Assembly (NCBI RefSeq): GCF_007753095.1
Contig: NZ_CP036348.1
Span: forward strand, 3,100,001 to 3,164,000
Source of the DNA: Rosistilla carotiformis
Lineage (GTDB): Bacteria > Planctomycetota > Planctomycetia > Pirellulales > Pirellulaceae
DNA length: 64,000 bases
Direction of reading: 5' to 3'
This document shows positions 1 to 9,062 of the stretch, one piece after another. The first letter of the stretch is position 1, and each line of letters opens with the position of its first letter. Both the position numbers and the translations under genes were made by a program. Below the pieces are notes generated by a model. It was not told the DNA's origin. It worked only from the letters and a program-made list of their open reading frames with translations, and did not search any database.

Positions 1-3000
1 ATCGTTAGGACGACGGTGTTCGCCCCCTCGAATCGAAGGTCATCGTCGATAGCTAAAGTTAACGTACCCGTAGTGCTACCTGCAGGGAAAAAGAAGTTCG
101 GGTCCGATGCGAAATAGTCGAAATTCAGATCGGCCGTGCCAGAGAACGTGACTGGCACCGTCGTATCAAACGGCAGCGGCTGGGCAAGCTGAGCCACAAT
201 TTGCACGACACCCGCGTCCTCGTCAGCCGATGCCGTCGTGTCGGAAAACGAAGCGGTAATCTTTTGGAAATTCCCGAAGTTCGCGTCAACGGCGATCTCA
301 CCGGATCCCAGTGTCAGTGAATGGAATCCAACCTCGGGTGGAGTGGCATCGAGTTCCTGAAGCGAATAAGGATCAACCGTCACGGTTCCCACGGAACCGT
401 CATCAGCGCTGTCGTGAACGGAATTCGCAATTTCAAGTGCCGATTGGGTTCCCCAGTAGTTGCCTGCTAGGTTGCGATCATTGACAGAGAGGTTCTGGGC
501 GTTGAAGACGGCGTTGTCGAAGATGTTGTTTGTCGCGATCGCGGTGGAGAATTGCGCTGTCAATTCAATGCCGATTTCGTTCGCTGTGATATTGTTGTAT
601 CGCAGGTTGGGGCCGTTGTAAGCGGGCGCCGTCACGCCGATCCGGTTGCCGGTAATCGTCGAGTATTCCACCAGGGTGCTGGCGTGTGCACTGATCGCCA
701 CGTCGTTGTTCTCGAAAAGGCTGTTGACGATCGTATGCCGGTCGGCATCGTATAACGCAGTGACGTTGTTGCGGAAAATGGAATCGTAGAACGTGCGGTC
801 CGCACCGCCCGAAACGGTCGTGTTGTTTTCAAACAACGAACGGAAGACTTCGACGTCTCCGCCAGAATAGCCGCCGAAGACAAGCGAGTTGTGCCGGAAC
901 GTGCTGTCCGAAATGGTGGCTGGAATGATCGAATTGGTGCAGCATGAAACCTGGAACGCAGTATTGGCGTACTCCAGTGCGACGAAGCCCAGTTCCGCTG
1001 TGCCGCCGATCGTGTTTTCCAGCTGAATGCCGTTCCAGTCGTTCATCGCCGGAGTCGCCGACGAACTGGTCAGCAGGATGGGAGCGGCGTCGGTACCGAC
1101 GGCATCTAGGTGGCCACGGACTGTCAGGCGGGTTCCGGAATCAAACAGCACCACGACGCCCGGATCGATGGAGAGCGTCGTATCGGGAAAGACCAAAACA
1201 TCGCCAGTCACGCGAACCGGAGAATCGGCGAGGCTCCATGTTGTGTCTTCAAATAGCGCACCATTTACCGTTGTGGCGGTGGAGATCGTTGCGTGATCGA
1301 TGGTCGTCGTTGCCGGTGCCGCCGGAGGTGCCGGAGTTTCCAACGCTGGAAACGACTGCTGCCAGCTGGCCTGTGGCACTTCGCCAACGGAATAGGTTCC
1401 CGCCGCTAGATTGGTAAAGCTGTAGCTGCCGTCATCGGCCGTGGTGGTACTGGGCTCGCCGGTATCTTTTTGCCGATTGTTGTTGAGATCTAAGAAAATT
1501 GTCCAGTCCGACAGTCCTGGCTCTCCGGCATCCTGAATGCCGTCGGCATCAAGATCATTAAATTTGACGCCATGAATTTCGACGGGAGCGGGACGATCGG
1601 TTTCATGATTGCCGAAGTCGATATCGGTTATCGTGGACCCGCTGGTGGTGGAGAGGTCGACAAACCCGGTTGCTGGAAGGGTGTTGATCCAGCCAGCGCG
1701 TCCGACTTCGCGGAGCCGATAGGAGCCTGGGGTTAGGTTCGTAAAGGCGTAGGTCCCATCGGAAGCGGTCGCGACTCGGTGTTCGAAGTTGTCCAATTGG
1801 CCGTTGTCGTTGGTGTCGATGTAAATCGTCCAACCCTCGAGGCCAGATTCGCCTGCGTCTTTGATGCCGTCGCCGTTAATGTCATCGAACTTAACACCGC
1901 TGACCGTCGTTAGTTGATAATTGCCAAAGTCAACGTTCGAAAGGGTTTCCCCACGTGACACGCTTACTGGAAGACTCCCCGCAAGCAATGGTGTCACCTC
2001 TGGCGCGGCAGTAAGAATGGGTTCGTAGGAAACGAGCCCGAGACCAATGTCCTCTCGAGCATCCTCAATGGTTGCGTTGATGCCGGCGCTGTCGGTCACA
2101 CCCCAGTAATTGTTCGCTGCGACTTTGTTGTTGGTGCCGAAGGTTTTCAGGTTGAGCGTTGTGTTGTCATGAAATGAATTCCCTTCAACCGTAATCGCGT
2201 CGTTGCGGCCACTGCCCAGGATCGCTCCGATATCGTTGTTACTGATCTCGTTATTGTACAGTCGGGGGCCAGCATAGAACGATGCTTCCACTCCTGTCGC
2301 ATTATTTGTAATCCGGGAATAATACACCGACATGTCCGACGCACCGGTGATTCCGATGGTGTTGTTGCGAAATGTGCTCGTCCAGACAGTCGTCCGTCCG
2401 CCGTCACGAATACCTATCGCGTTGTTGGCGAATAATGAATCTGTGATTTGCTTGTCGACACTCGAAACGCCGTAAGTGTTGCTGTCGAAGACGGTGCGTT
2501 CAATGATAACCTTTGCACCGGAATAGCCGCCGACGCCCGACTGGTTATGGCGGAAAACGCTGTCCGAGATCACGGCAGGGGATGTGGTGCTGCAACATTC
2601 GACCTGAATCCCAGTACTGCTATATTCCAGCGTCACAAACTCCAGTACCACATGCCCCCCCTGCGTATTGCGTATATCAATTCCATTCCAGTCCCCTTTG
2701 GCCGGCGTGGCTGCGGATGATGTAAACAGAATCGGGGCGGCGCTCGTACCGACAGCTGACAACTCGCCCTCAACAACCAACTGTGCACCCGGAGCGAATA
2801 ACACTTCTGCACCGGGTTCGACAGTCAGAGTTACACTACCCGAAATGGTGACGGGGGTGGTGATCAAGTAAGGCCCAGCCGCTTTTGTCAACGTCGTGTC
2901 TGCGGTGATATCGCCACTCAATGTAGTATTCGAAATGCCGGTGCGCGCCAGAATCGGCGGATTCGGTTCGACGAGACTGGCAGCCACCGGTGCTGGCAGA

Positions 3001-5531
3001 CTGGCGACCCAGCCGGATTTACCGACTTCGACGATATCAACCGATCCTGCGGGAACATTGCTAATCGTGTAAACGCCATCGCTGTCAGTTGTGTCGCTGA
3101 TTTCTCCGGTATCGAGCACACGATTGCCATTGGTATCGACAAAGATTGTCCAGCCCGCCAAACCAGGCTCACCAGGATCGCGAACCCCATTCGCATTCAG
3201 GTCTTCAAATTTCGCACCCTTCACGACGTTTGGCATTGGAGTCAGTGTGACGTCGTTGCCGTCGCCTCCAAGGTAGGAAATCTGAAAGTTCGTGCCGTCG
3301 ATGGCAACGACACCTCCCTCTACAAGGCCGTTGAAAGTTCCGGTGACACTGTCAGAGCCAACGTTGTCGATGATCAGAAACGTGTCGGTTAGCAGTGCCG
3401 CATAGGTTCGCGCGGCATCCAACGTGGCACCACCCAGATCCACCGTGCCATTGGCAACAATTTGGTCATACTCGGTGCTGGCGGTTGCCCCGTCAATTTC
3501 GACGAAGAACGTTGAACCGGATGTAAGTCGGAGATCGCCCGTAGTAAGTCTGCCAGGACTGCTGCCTGGACTCAGCATGGCGGTGCTATTCAATTGCACC
3601 GCACCGTTAACTGTTCCTGAACCGCCGAGAGTTGCGCCGGAGGCGACGACGACATCACTTGCCGCAGGTCCATCGGCAAGGCTACCGTCCATATTCAGAC
3701 GTCCACTTTGAACCGTGGTGACTCCGGTGTACGTATTCGCTCCTGACAGCGTGAATATACCTGAACCCTGCTTCACTAAACCGCCAGTGCCGCTGATCAC
3801 ACCATTGTAAGTGGAACTGCTTGCATCACCCGTCGTCAGCGTACCACCGCCCAACGCGATCTCTCCGCCTCCGTTCTGACCACGCAGTCGACCAATTGTT
3901 TCATCGAAGCCGTTGAGGTCCAGTGTGGTGCCGGAGTTAACAGCGACTTCGCCCACGTCTGGAATTGCACCGGACGCGCCAATTCGGATTGAGCCAGCAC
4001 TGATCCCAGTGCCACCGGTGTAGCTGTTGACACCGCTCAGAGTCAGAGTCCCAGAGCCATTCTGTGTCAGATGACCGCCACCACGGATGACACCGCTGAA
4101 GGCTGTTGATTGGCCGTCGCCTCCATTTTGCAGACTGACAGATCCGTTGAGAACAACGTCACCTTCACCAGCCAGTGAACCAATTCCATCGAAGCCTATG
4201 TCTGGATCCAGGCTGAGAGTCGCACCGGACGCAATCGCCACCGCGCTGCCATTGGGGATGGCACCGCCAAAACCCCCGCTGTCGTAAAGAGTCCCCGCAT
4301 TGATAGATGTCGCCCCTGAATAGGTGTTGCTGCCACTCAATGTCTGCGTGCCTGTCCCGATCTTCGTCAGACCACCACTACCACTGATGAGGCCACCAAA
4401 GTCATCGCTCAACTCGTTGCCACCGGTTGTCAGCGTTCGTGTTCCAAGATCAATCTCGCCAACGGTTCCGTGCAGCGAACCGATCGTTTCGTCGAAACCA
4501 TCCAGAACGATGGTGGGGCTGTCGGATCCGATGAAAAGACGACTGGCATCGGGAATTGCATCCGCGGCATTCAGCCGCAGAGTCCCGCTTCCACTTACCG
4601 ATGTCTGGCCGGACCACGCTCCAGTTCCCGAGAGCACAACGGAACTGTCCGCACCAAAGGGGCGCAATCTGACTTCGTGTCCGGCGCCGTTGTCGGTGAT
4701 GTTGCCAGAAACTGTCAGCACATGATTGGATTGCGAAAGGAACGTTGGGCTGTTCGCCAAAATTGTGGTTGGGCCACTTAACGTGCCAAATCCGGTAATT
4801 GTGGCACTCCCAATATTAAAGGGTTCTGCGGTTGTGACTCCGTTGAGGACGAGGGTCGCGCCGGAAGACAGGCTGGTGGCACCCGACGCTGCACCGAGGG
4901 CTTCGTCGTGAAAAATGTCGATCGTCCCTTCAAGGATTTGAGTGATTCCCGAGTAGGTATTGTCGCCAAGTAGCCGGACTCGCGAAACGGATCCTGTCTT
5001 GGTGATGCCGCCACTGCCACTAATCATGCCTGAAAGACTCATCATGCCGGGAATCGTCTCATCGTTCAGCGTGAGCGTGTGAGTGCCAAGATCGATCGTT
5101 CCCTGAATGTCCAGTGCACCATCTGTCTGAATCGTCTGAGAGCCGGTCAATTCCAGTGGTACGTTAAACGTGTTTGTGCCGGCAGACTGGTTGTCGATCC
5201 CATTGGCCAGTCCAATACTGTTGCCGGTGAGGGTGTAGCCGGCGTCAGTGAAGACGATCGAATCGAAAGCTGTACCGGTGGCGAAGTTGTTCGTGTTCGC
5301 TAATCGAGCCGCACCGCTAGGAAATTCAAGTTGGTCACCTGAAACAGGCGCAACGTTATTGGTCCAGTTGGCGGGCGTCGACCAGAAAGCGTCGTCGCCA
5401 CCACCGTCCCAAACCACTGTCGCCAGCATCCGCCGATCTTCCAGTTGTTCGGCGAGCATTCGTCGTCGCTTCGGCGCCAATTGTGACTTATTGTTTCGCT
5501 TGCTTGAACGTTTTATTCGTGCCTGACTCAT
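1..5531 (-). CDS. Giant secreted beta-repeat (adhesin-like) protein, C-terminus off window
   Basis: One open frame of 1,843 codons runs from an ATG at 5531 to the window edge without a stop. Residues about 29-40 carry the LEDRRMLA tag found near the N-terminus of giant exported planctomycete proteins. Four autotransporter-associated beta-strand repeats (pattern GGLTKxGxGTxTLSGxNTYSG) lie near residues 174, 382, 482 and 580. Three SdrD B-like domains (pattern GVKFxDLNxxGxxDxGEPGLxGWTI) lie near 769-844, 1209-1290 and 1317-1387. Two right-handed beta-helix blocks rich in NN and S/T turns lie near 860-1160 and 1390-1690. The visible end (about 1750-1843) looks like a Calx-beta domain, with an acidic DDD turn followed by FEGANTVVLT. 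This is an elongated surface or matrix protein; the ligand is unknown. It is divergent from the sigma factor/kinase pair. Frame continuity was checked at both ends and at several repeats, not at every codon. Confidence 0.85.
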   Translation of the reverse strand, partial: MSQARIKRSSKRNNKSQLAPKRRRMLAEQLEDRRMLATVVWDGGGDDAFWSTPANWTNNVAPVSGDQLEFPSGAARLANTNNFATGTAFDSIVFTDAGYTLTGNSIGLANGIDNQSAGTNTFNVPLELTGSQTIQTDGALDIQGTIDLGTHTLTLNDETIPGMMSLSGMISGSGGITKTGSVSRVRLLGDNTYSGITQILEGTIDIFHDEALGAASGATSLSSGATLVLNGVTTAEPFNIGSATITGFGTLSGPTTILANSPTFLSQSNHVLTVSGNITDNGAGHEVRLRPFGADSSVVLSGTGAWSGQTSVSGSGTLRLNAADAIPDASRLFIGSDSPTIVLDGFDETIGSLHGTVGEIDLGTRTLTTGGNELSDDFGGLISGSGGLTKIGTGTQTLSGSNTYSGATSINAGTLYDSGGFGGAIPNGSAVAIASGATLSLDPDIGFDGIGSLAGEGDVVLNGSVSLQNGGDGQSTAFSGVIRGGGHLTQNGSGTLTLSGVNSYTGGTGISAGSIRIGASGAIPDVGEVAVNSGTTLDLNGFDETIGRLRGQNGGGEIALGGGTLTTGDASSSTYNGVISGTGGLVKQGSGIFTLSGANTYTGVTTVQSGRLNMDGSLADGPAASDVVVASGATLGGSGTVNGAVQLNSTAMLSPGSSPGRLTTGDLRLTSGSTFFVEIDGATASTEYDQIVANGTVDLGGATLDAARTYAALLTDTFLIIDNVGSDSVTGTFNGLVEGGVVAIDGTNFQISYLGGDGNDVTLTPMPNVVKGAKFEDLNANGVRDPGEPGLAGWTIFVDTNGNRVLDTGEISDTTDSDGVYTISNVPAGSVDIVEVGKSGWVASLPAPVAASLVEPNPPILARTGISNTTLSGDITADTTLTKAAGPYLITTPVTISGSVTLTVEPGAEVLFAPGAQLVVEGELSAVGTSAAPILFTSSAATPAKGDWNGIDIRNTQGGHVVLEFVTLEYSSTGIQVECCSTTSPAVISDSVFRHNQSGVGGYSGAKVIIERTVFDSNTYGVSSVDKQITDSLFANNAIGIRDGGRTTVWTSTFRNNTIGITGASDMSVYYSRITNNATGVEASFYAGPRLYNNEISNNDIGAILGSGRNDAITVEGNSFHDNTTLNLKTFGTNNKVAANNYWGVTDSAGINATIEDAREDIGLGLVSYEPILTAAPEVTPLLAGSLPVSVSRGETLSNVDFGNYQLTTVSGVKFDDINGDGIKDAGESGLEGWTIYIDTNDNGQLDNFEHRVATASDGTYAFTNLTPGSYRLREVGRAGWINTLPATGFVDLSTTSGSTITDIDFGNHETDRPAPVEIHGVKFNDLDADGIQDAGEPGLSDWTIFLDLNNNRQKDTGEPSTTTADDGSYSFTNLAAGTYSVGEVPQASWQQSFPALETPAPPAAPATTTIDHATISTATTVNGALFEDTTWSLADSPVRVTGDVLVFPDTTLSIDPGVVVLFDSGTRLTVRGHLDAVGTDAAPILLTSSSATPAMNDWNGIQLENTIGGTAELGFVALEYANTAFQVSCCTNSIIPATISDSTFRHNSLVFGGYSGGDVEVFRSLFENNTTVSGGADRTFYDSIFRNNVTALYDADRHTIVNSLFENNDVAISAHASTLVEYSTITGNRIGVTAPAYNGPNLRYNNITANEIGIELTAQFSTAIATNNIFDNAVFNAQNLSVNDRNLAGNYWGTQSALEIANSVHDSADDGSVGTVTVDPYSLQELDATPPEVGFHSLTLGSGEIAVDANFGNFQKITASFSDTTASADEDAGVVQIVAQLAQPLPFDTTVPVTFSGTADLNFDYFASDPNFFFPAGSTTGTLTLAIDDDLRFEGANTVVLT

Positions 5532-5861
5532 CGGATCGCTTTTCTAACCGTGTGCTGTGCCGCTTGGATTCCGTCATTGTCGTTCTGTAGGCTTTTCCTT
5601 TTCCGCGTGCCGACGCAGTGGCATCGTTACGCGTACCGGTAACCCTCCTCAAAAGGTATTGGCGGATTTCTTTGCCGCAAAAACCACAAAATTCGGATTA
5701 TCGTTAAAGCTGCCGCATGGAGGCCGCCTGGTAACCCGCAAGGGTGGACTTGCGTGCAGTATGGTGGTTTGCGTGCGGTTAGGTTGAAATACGTACATGC
5801 AAGTCAGCACCACCGATTTCGTGACCCGAGCAATACGAACGACTTGTCAGAGGTCAGTCGC
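5532..5861. promoter_or_regulatory. Divergent intergenic region
   Basis: About 330 bp separate the giant beta-repeat gene (minus) from the ECF sigma factor gene (plus), so both promoters should lie here. I found no convincing -35/-10 pair and no gene. The plus-strand gene has an AGAGG ribosome-binding site at 5849-5853, eight bases before its ATG. Confidence 0.4.
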
Positions 5862-6476
5862 ATGAGCACCACTGCCGATGGATCGCCACTAACCGACAAT
5901 GAATTCCAGCGACTGCTGCGAGACACACGCGCTGGTTGCGACGCGTCGTTGGGGAAATTGCTGGAGCCGCATCGTGAGCTTTTAACTCATGTTGCCCGGG
6001 CAAAGCTTGATTCAGAGATGCGGAAGAAGATGTCGGGCTCCGATTTGGTTCAAGACGCGTTCGCGGTGGCGACACGCGATTTTGGAGACTTTCGGGGCCA
6101 ACGGCCTGAACTCCTCAACGCTTGGCTGTTAACGATTTTGAATCACCAGCTGATCGAAGGTATTCGTCGGTTCAAGGTTTCCGAGAAACGGCGTCTACAG
6201 CGTGAATTGCCCGACGGGGAAAACTGTCTGAGCCAAACGGCAGATGACGGAGATTCGCCAAGTGCGGTGCTCTCTGCAAAAGAAGACGTGGCGCAACTGC
6301 TTGGCGCGATCGGACAATTGCCTGAAGAGCTACGCCAGATCGTACAGATGCGTTATCTCGACAACCGTACGTTTGATCAGATTGCGACAGAACTTAATCT
6401 TCCAACCTCCACCTGCCGACGTCGCTGGTTCGAAGCGATTCAAACGATTGGTCACCAGATCGACGGTGCCGTGTGA
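5862..6476 (+). CDS. ECF-type RNA polymerase sigma factor
   Basis: A 204-residue sigma-70 family factor with region 2 (about residues 20-95, including LVQDAFAVATRDFGDFRG) and region 4 (about 145-200, including LPEELRQIVQMRYLDNRTFDQIA followed by a helix-turn-helix). It would direct RNA polymerase to a dedicated promoter set. The start at 5862 is chosen over an upstream in-frame start at 5754 because AGAGG lies eight bases before it and the family begins there. Its stop overlaps the GTG start of the kinase gene by four bases, a planctomycete pairing in which the kinase is thought to modulate the sigma factor. No anti-sigma factor gene is nearby. Confidence 0.88.
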   Translation: MSTTADGSPLTDNEFQRLLRDTRAGCDASLGKLLEPHRELLTHVARAKLDSEMRKKMSGSDLVQDAFAVATRDFGDFRGQRPELLNAWLLTILNHQLIEGIRRFKVSEKRRLQRELPDGENCLSQTADDGDSPSAVLSAKEDVAQLLGAIGQLPEELRQIVQMRYLDNRTFDQIATELNLPTSTCRRRWFEAIQTIGHQIDGAV

Positions 6477-8080
6477 GCGATTCCCGCAAAGCCGTCGACG
6501 ACCAAGCCCGCCGTGCAGCCGGATATGAACGTGCGCTCGCTTCGGATTCGGATCCCGTTGACGTTCGTTTTGAACAGGAACACGCCAAGACGGCCCGTGT
6601 GCTGCGGTTGCTGAATACCGTTTTTGAGCGGGCCGAAGTGCCCCCGCCGGAACCTGTTCTGCCCGAGAAGATCGGACGCTTTGAAGTGTCGGGTTTGTTG
6701 GGACGCGGAGGGATGGGAACGGTCTATCAAGCGCGTGACCCCGAACTGGACCGTGACGTCGCGATCAAGGTGGCTCGCGTCGATGGCACCGACCCGGCCG
6801 AAATGCATCGCCGATTGCACCGCGAGGCGCGTGCGGTCGCGACGCTCGATCATCCCGGCATTGTTCCGGTCTATGAGATCGGGACGACCGATCAGGGCCA
6901 GAGTTTTCTGGTGATGGCCCTGTGCGAGGGGGAGACGCTTGGGGCTTGGATCGAGCGGCAAACCAACCCCATCGATCCGATACTTGCGGCGCGAACGATC
7001 GCTGACGTCGTCGATGCAGTCCAGTACGGCCACCAGCACAATGTGCTACACCGCGACCTAAAGCCGGCGAATGTTCTGTTGTTTCCCAACCGCGAGAACG
7101 GCGATTCCAACTCGCTGCCGTGGATCCCACGGGTGACTGATTTTGGGTTGGCATGCTCGATCGATCAGCGTCTAAAAGAAACCGGCAGCAGCGTCATGCT
7201 GGGCACCCCGCTGTATATGTCTCCCGAGCAAGCCCACGGAGGCGATGGAGAGGCAGGGCAGGCGACGGACATCTTTTCGATCGGGGCAATCTTGTACCAT
7301 CTACTCACCGGATCGCCGCCATTTGCAGCGTCGAATTATCCGGCGGTATTGATGCGATTGCAGAACGACACGCCGGTACCCATTTCGCAGGTGCGGCCAG
7401 AAATCGACAAGGATCTCGCCACGATTTGCATGAAGTGTCTGGAGAGAGTGCCTGAGGATCGGTACTCGCGTAGTGCGGATCTGGCCGCCGACCTACATCG
7501 ATTTTTGGAGGGGGATGCCATCTCCGCACGCGCTCAGAGCCCGTGGCATCGATTGCGGCGGTGGAGCCAACGTCCCGCGCGAGTTTCCGATCTGTCGGCG
7601 GCGATCATCCTTGTCGTCTGCGCTCGGATTTTCTTTGGGATCGCAGGCTTGGTGGCGATTCCGATGTACGGTCAATCCGTCTTCAATCCGAGTGACATGG
7701 TTGAATCGTTGTTCGTCCATGGCTTGGTGATCATCCCGTGCGAGTTATGGACCATTTGGGCGGCGCGTCAAAACCAGCAACGTCGGCTCTCACCGGGTTT
7801 ATATTGGATCGCCTATCTGCTTACGATCGCGTGGTGTTGCGTCACATGGATGATTGCCAGTGGCGTCTCAGGAGCGTCGTCATGGTACGATCGTAATCCC
7901 GATGTGCGTTTAATGACGTTCTTGATGATCAGTATTTTATATGGCGCCCAAACGATCTGTTGGTACCTTGCGGACTGGCGCAGGATTGAACCCGGAACGT
8001 CGCAACGATGCTGGCGGACCCTCAAACGCCTTGCCCTGACGGGACCGGTTCTCACATTCGCAGCCGTGATGCTCTGGTAG
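6473..8080 (+). CDS. Membrane-anchored Ser/Thr protein kinase
   Basis: A 535-residue Hanks-type kinase. The visible motifs are the glycine loop GRGGMGTVYQA (77-87), the catalytic lysine in VAIKV (K99), HRDLKPAN (193-200), DFG (223-225) and GTPLYMSPEQA (244-254). After about residue 375 come four or five hydrophobic segments ending in LTFAAVMLW at the C-terminus, with no recognisable extracellular sensor domain; many PASTA or WD40-type bacterial kinases do carry one. The GTG start at 6473 overlaps the sigma factor stop in GTGA, so the two genes are translationally coupled. The inferred role is a membrane signal input that phosphorylates the partner sigma factor; that is not shown by the sequence. 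Confidence 0.9.
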   Translation: MSDSRKAVDDQARRAAGYERALASDSDPVDVRFEQEHAKTARVLRLLNTVFERAEVPPPEPVLPEKIGRFEVSGLLGRGGMGTVYQARDPELDRDVAIKVARVDGTDPAEMHRRLHREARAVATLDHPGIVPVYEIGTTDQGQSFLVMALCEGETLGAWIERQTNPIDPILAARTIADVVDAVQYGHQHNVLHRDLKPANVLLFPNRENGDSNSLPWIPRVTDFGLACSIDQRLKETGSSVMLGTPLYMSPEQAHGGDGEAGQATDIFSIGAILYHLLTGSPPFAASNYPAVLMRLQNDTPVPISQVRPEIDKDLATICMKCLERVPEDRYSRSADLAADLHRFLEGDAISARAQSPWHRLRRWSQRPARVSDLSAAIILVVCARIFFGIAGLVAIPMYGQSVFNPSDMVESLFVHGLVIIPCELWTIWAARQNQQRRLSPGLYWIAYLLTIAWCCVTWMIASGVSGASSWYDRNPDVRLMTFLMISILYGAQTICWYLADWRRIEPGTSQRCWRTLKRLALTGPVLTFAAVMLW

Positions 8081-8507
8081 CTTCTGGCTTGATCCCAGCG
8101 AAGCGTCGCCATTGTTGTTCAACGACAATCAGCGTTCGACTTGAGGCCATGCCAAACGTTGTTTCAAAACAGCCAGTGAAATGCCACAAACGGTCCGTCG
8201 ATCACCTCTGTTTCCGAAAGCCTTTGGCGTTTCGGTATGAAACGTCTCGTTGCCAGAGGCGCATCGATGCCGTGGTTGAGGCAATGCCCATGCCTCGCCA
8301 CGCGACGGTGAAGCAATCGCAACCATCAATGTGAACGCCTCACGGACCTGCCCGCCCGCAGGGCAAATGACGATCTCAACACGAGAACATTGTCCTCGGT
8401 GGGACTGCCCGGATTGGCTTCATCGTTGTGTGCAAATTACCGAAGAGTGCCGCTTTGCGAGGCCTTCGGTTTGAAGGCCTCGCCGGACGGAAGCATCGGC
8501 CGTGTCG
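8081..8507. other. Intergenic region, no supported gene
   Basis: About 430 bp lie between the convergent kinase and lipoprotein genes. Short open frames exist but none has a ribosome-binding site or a recognisable product. The stretch 8220-8400 looks like a type of short non-coding sequence that I associate with dispersed repeats in Rhodopirellula-like genomes; that is from memory and untested. A strong hairpin closes the region at 8457-8483. Confidence 0.35.
8457..8483 (-). terminator. Hairpin downstream of the lipoprotein gene
   Basis: A perfect 11-bp stem, GCGAGGCCTTC (8457-8467) against GAAGGCCTCGC (8473-8483), with a five-base loop, sits 24 bp past the stop of the minus-strand lipoprotein gene. 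Neither side has a run of T, so this is a hairpin of terminator shape rather than a classic intrinsic terminator. It could serve both convergent transcripts. Confidence 0.5.
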
Positions 8508-8945
8508 CTACTTTGTCATGTCGATATCGAAGGAGTTGTCACCCTGGGTGACTTCCAACTTGAGACCGCTTTGGCTTGGATCGCGGTACTTGTCGGGGAT
8601 GTCTTTCACGGGGGAGATCTCGACAACCAGTTCCTCTTCCATCGACGGCGGCTGTTCGGGCGGAAGGACCGTCACGACGTAGCTGCCAGTTGGGATCGGC
8701 GTATTCGTTTTGTACTGCCCACCTTCCTGGAGCTCTTCGGAAATGCCTACGCCAAGCTCGCTGCTGTAGAAGGTGACCACCCCTTGTTGGACAGGCTGTC
8801 CCTCGTAGGTGACGCGACCGCTGATCGTCCCCGACGGATCTACGGGGGAATTACCACAGCCGCTTACCCAAGGTAAAACCCCGATCCAAACAATCACTGT
8901 GTAGAGAAACGCTGACGAACGACGCGAAGGGCATACTGCCACCAT
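8508..8945 (-). CDS. Small lipoprotein with carboxypeptidase-regulatory-like fold
   Basis: A 145-residue protein. Its N-terminal hydrophobic segment ends in a lipobox (VSGC), so it should be lipid-anchored. The remainder (GTISGRVTYEGQPVQQGVVTF..., then a GSYVVTVLPP turn) fits the transthyretin-like/CarboxypepD_reg beta-sandwich seen in many planctomycete lipoproteins. The ATG at 8945 is preferred over the longer frame from 9059 because AGGTGA precedes it and the signal peptide then starts correctly. It lies 117 bp downstream of a DUF1559 gene on the same strand, a recurrent pairing. The function is unknown; an envelope structural role is plausible. Confidence 0.82.
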   Translation of the reverse strand: MVAVCPSRRSSAFLYTVIVWIGVLPWVSGCGNSPVDPSGTISGRVTYEGQPVQQGVVTFYSSELGVGISEELQEGGQYKTNTPIPTGSYVVTVLPPEQPPSMEEELVVEISPVKDIPDKYRDPSQSGLKLEVTQGDNSFDIDMTK

Positions 8946-9062
8946 AAAATCACCTGAGCTTTGACTTGAATTGTTTGTCGAACTTGCTGTGTTATTTGAA
9001 ATGAATTGACTGCAGCCGGGTCGCCGCAATGGATACGGCGACCGCAGCGCGCAAATCAAAGT

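Noticed and set aside
8008-8334. Plus-strand open frame overlapping the kinase end
   Set aside because: It begins within the kinase coding sequence in another frame, lacks a ribosome-binding site and has no recognisable product.
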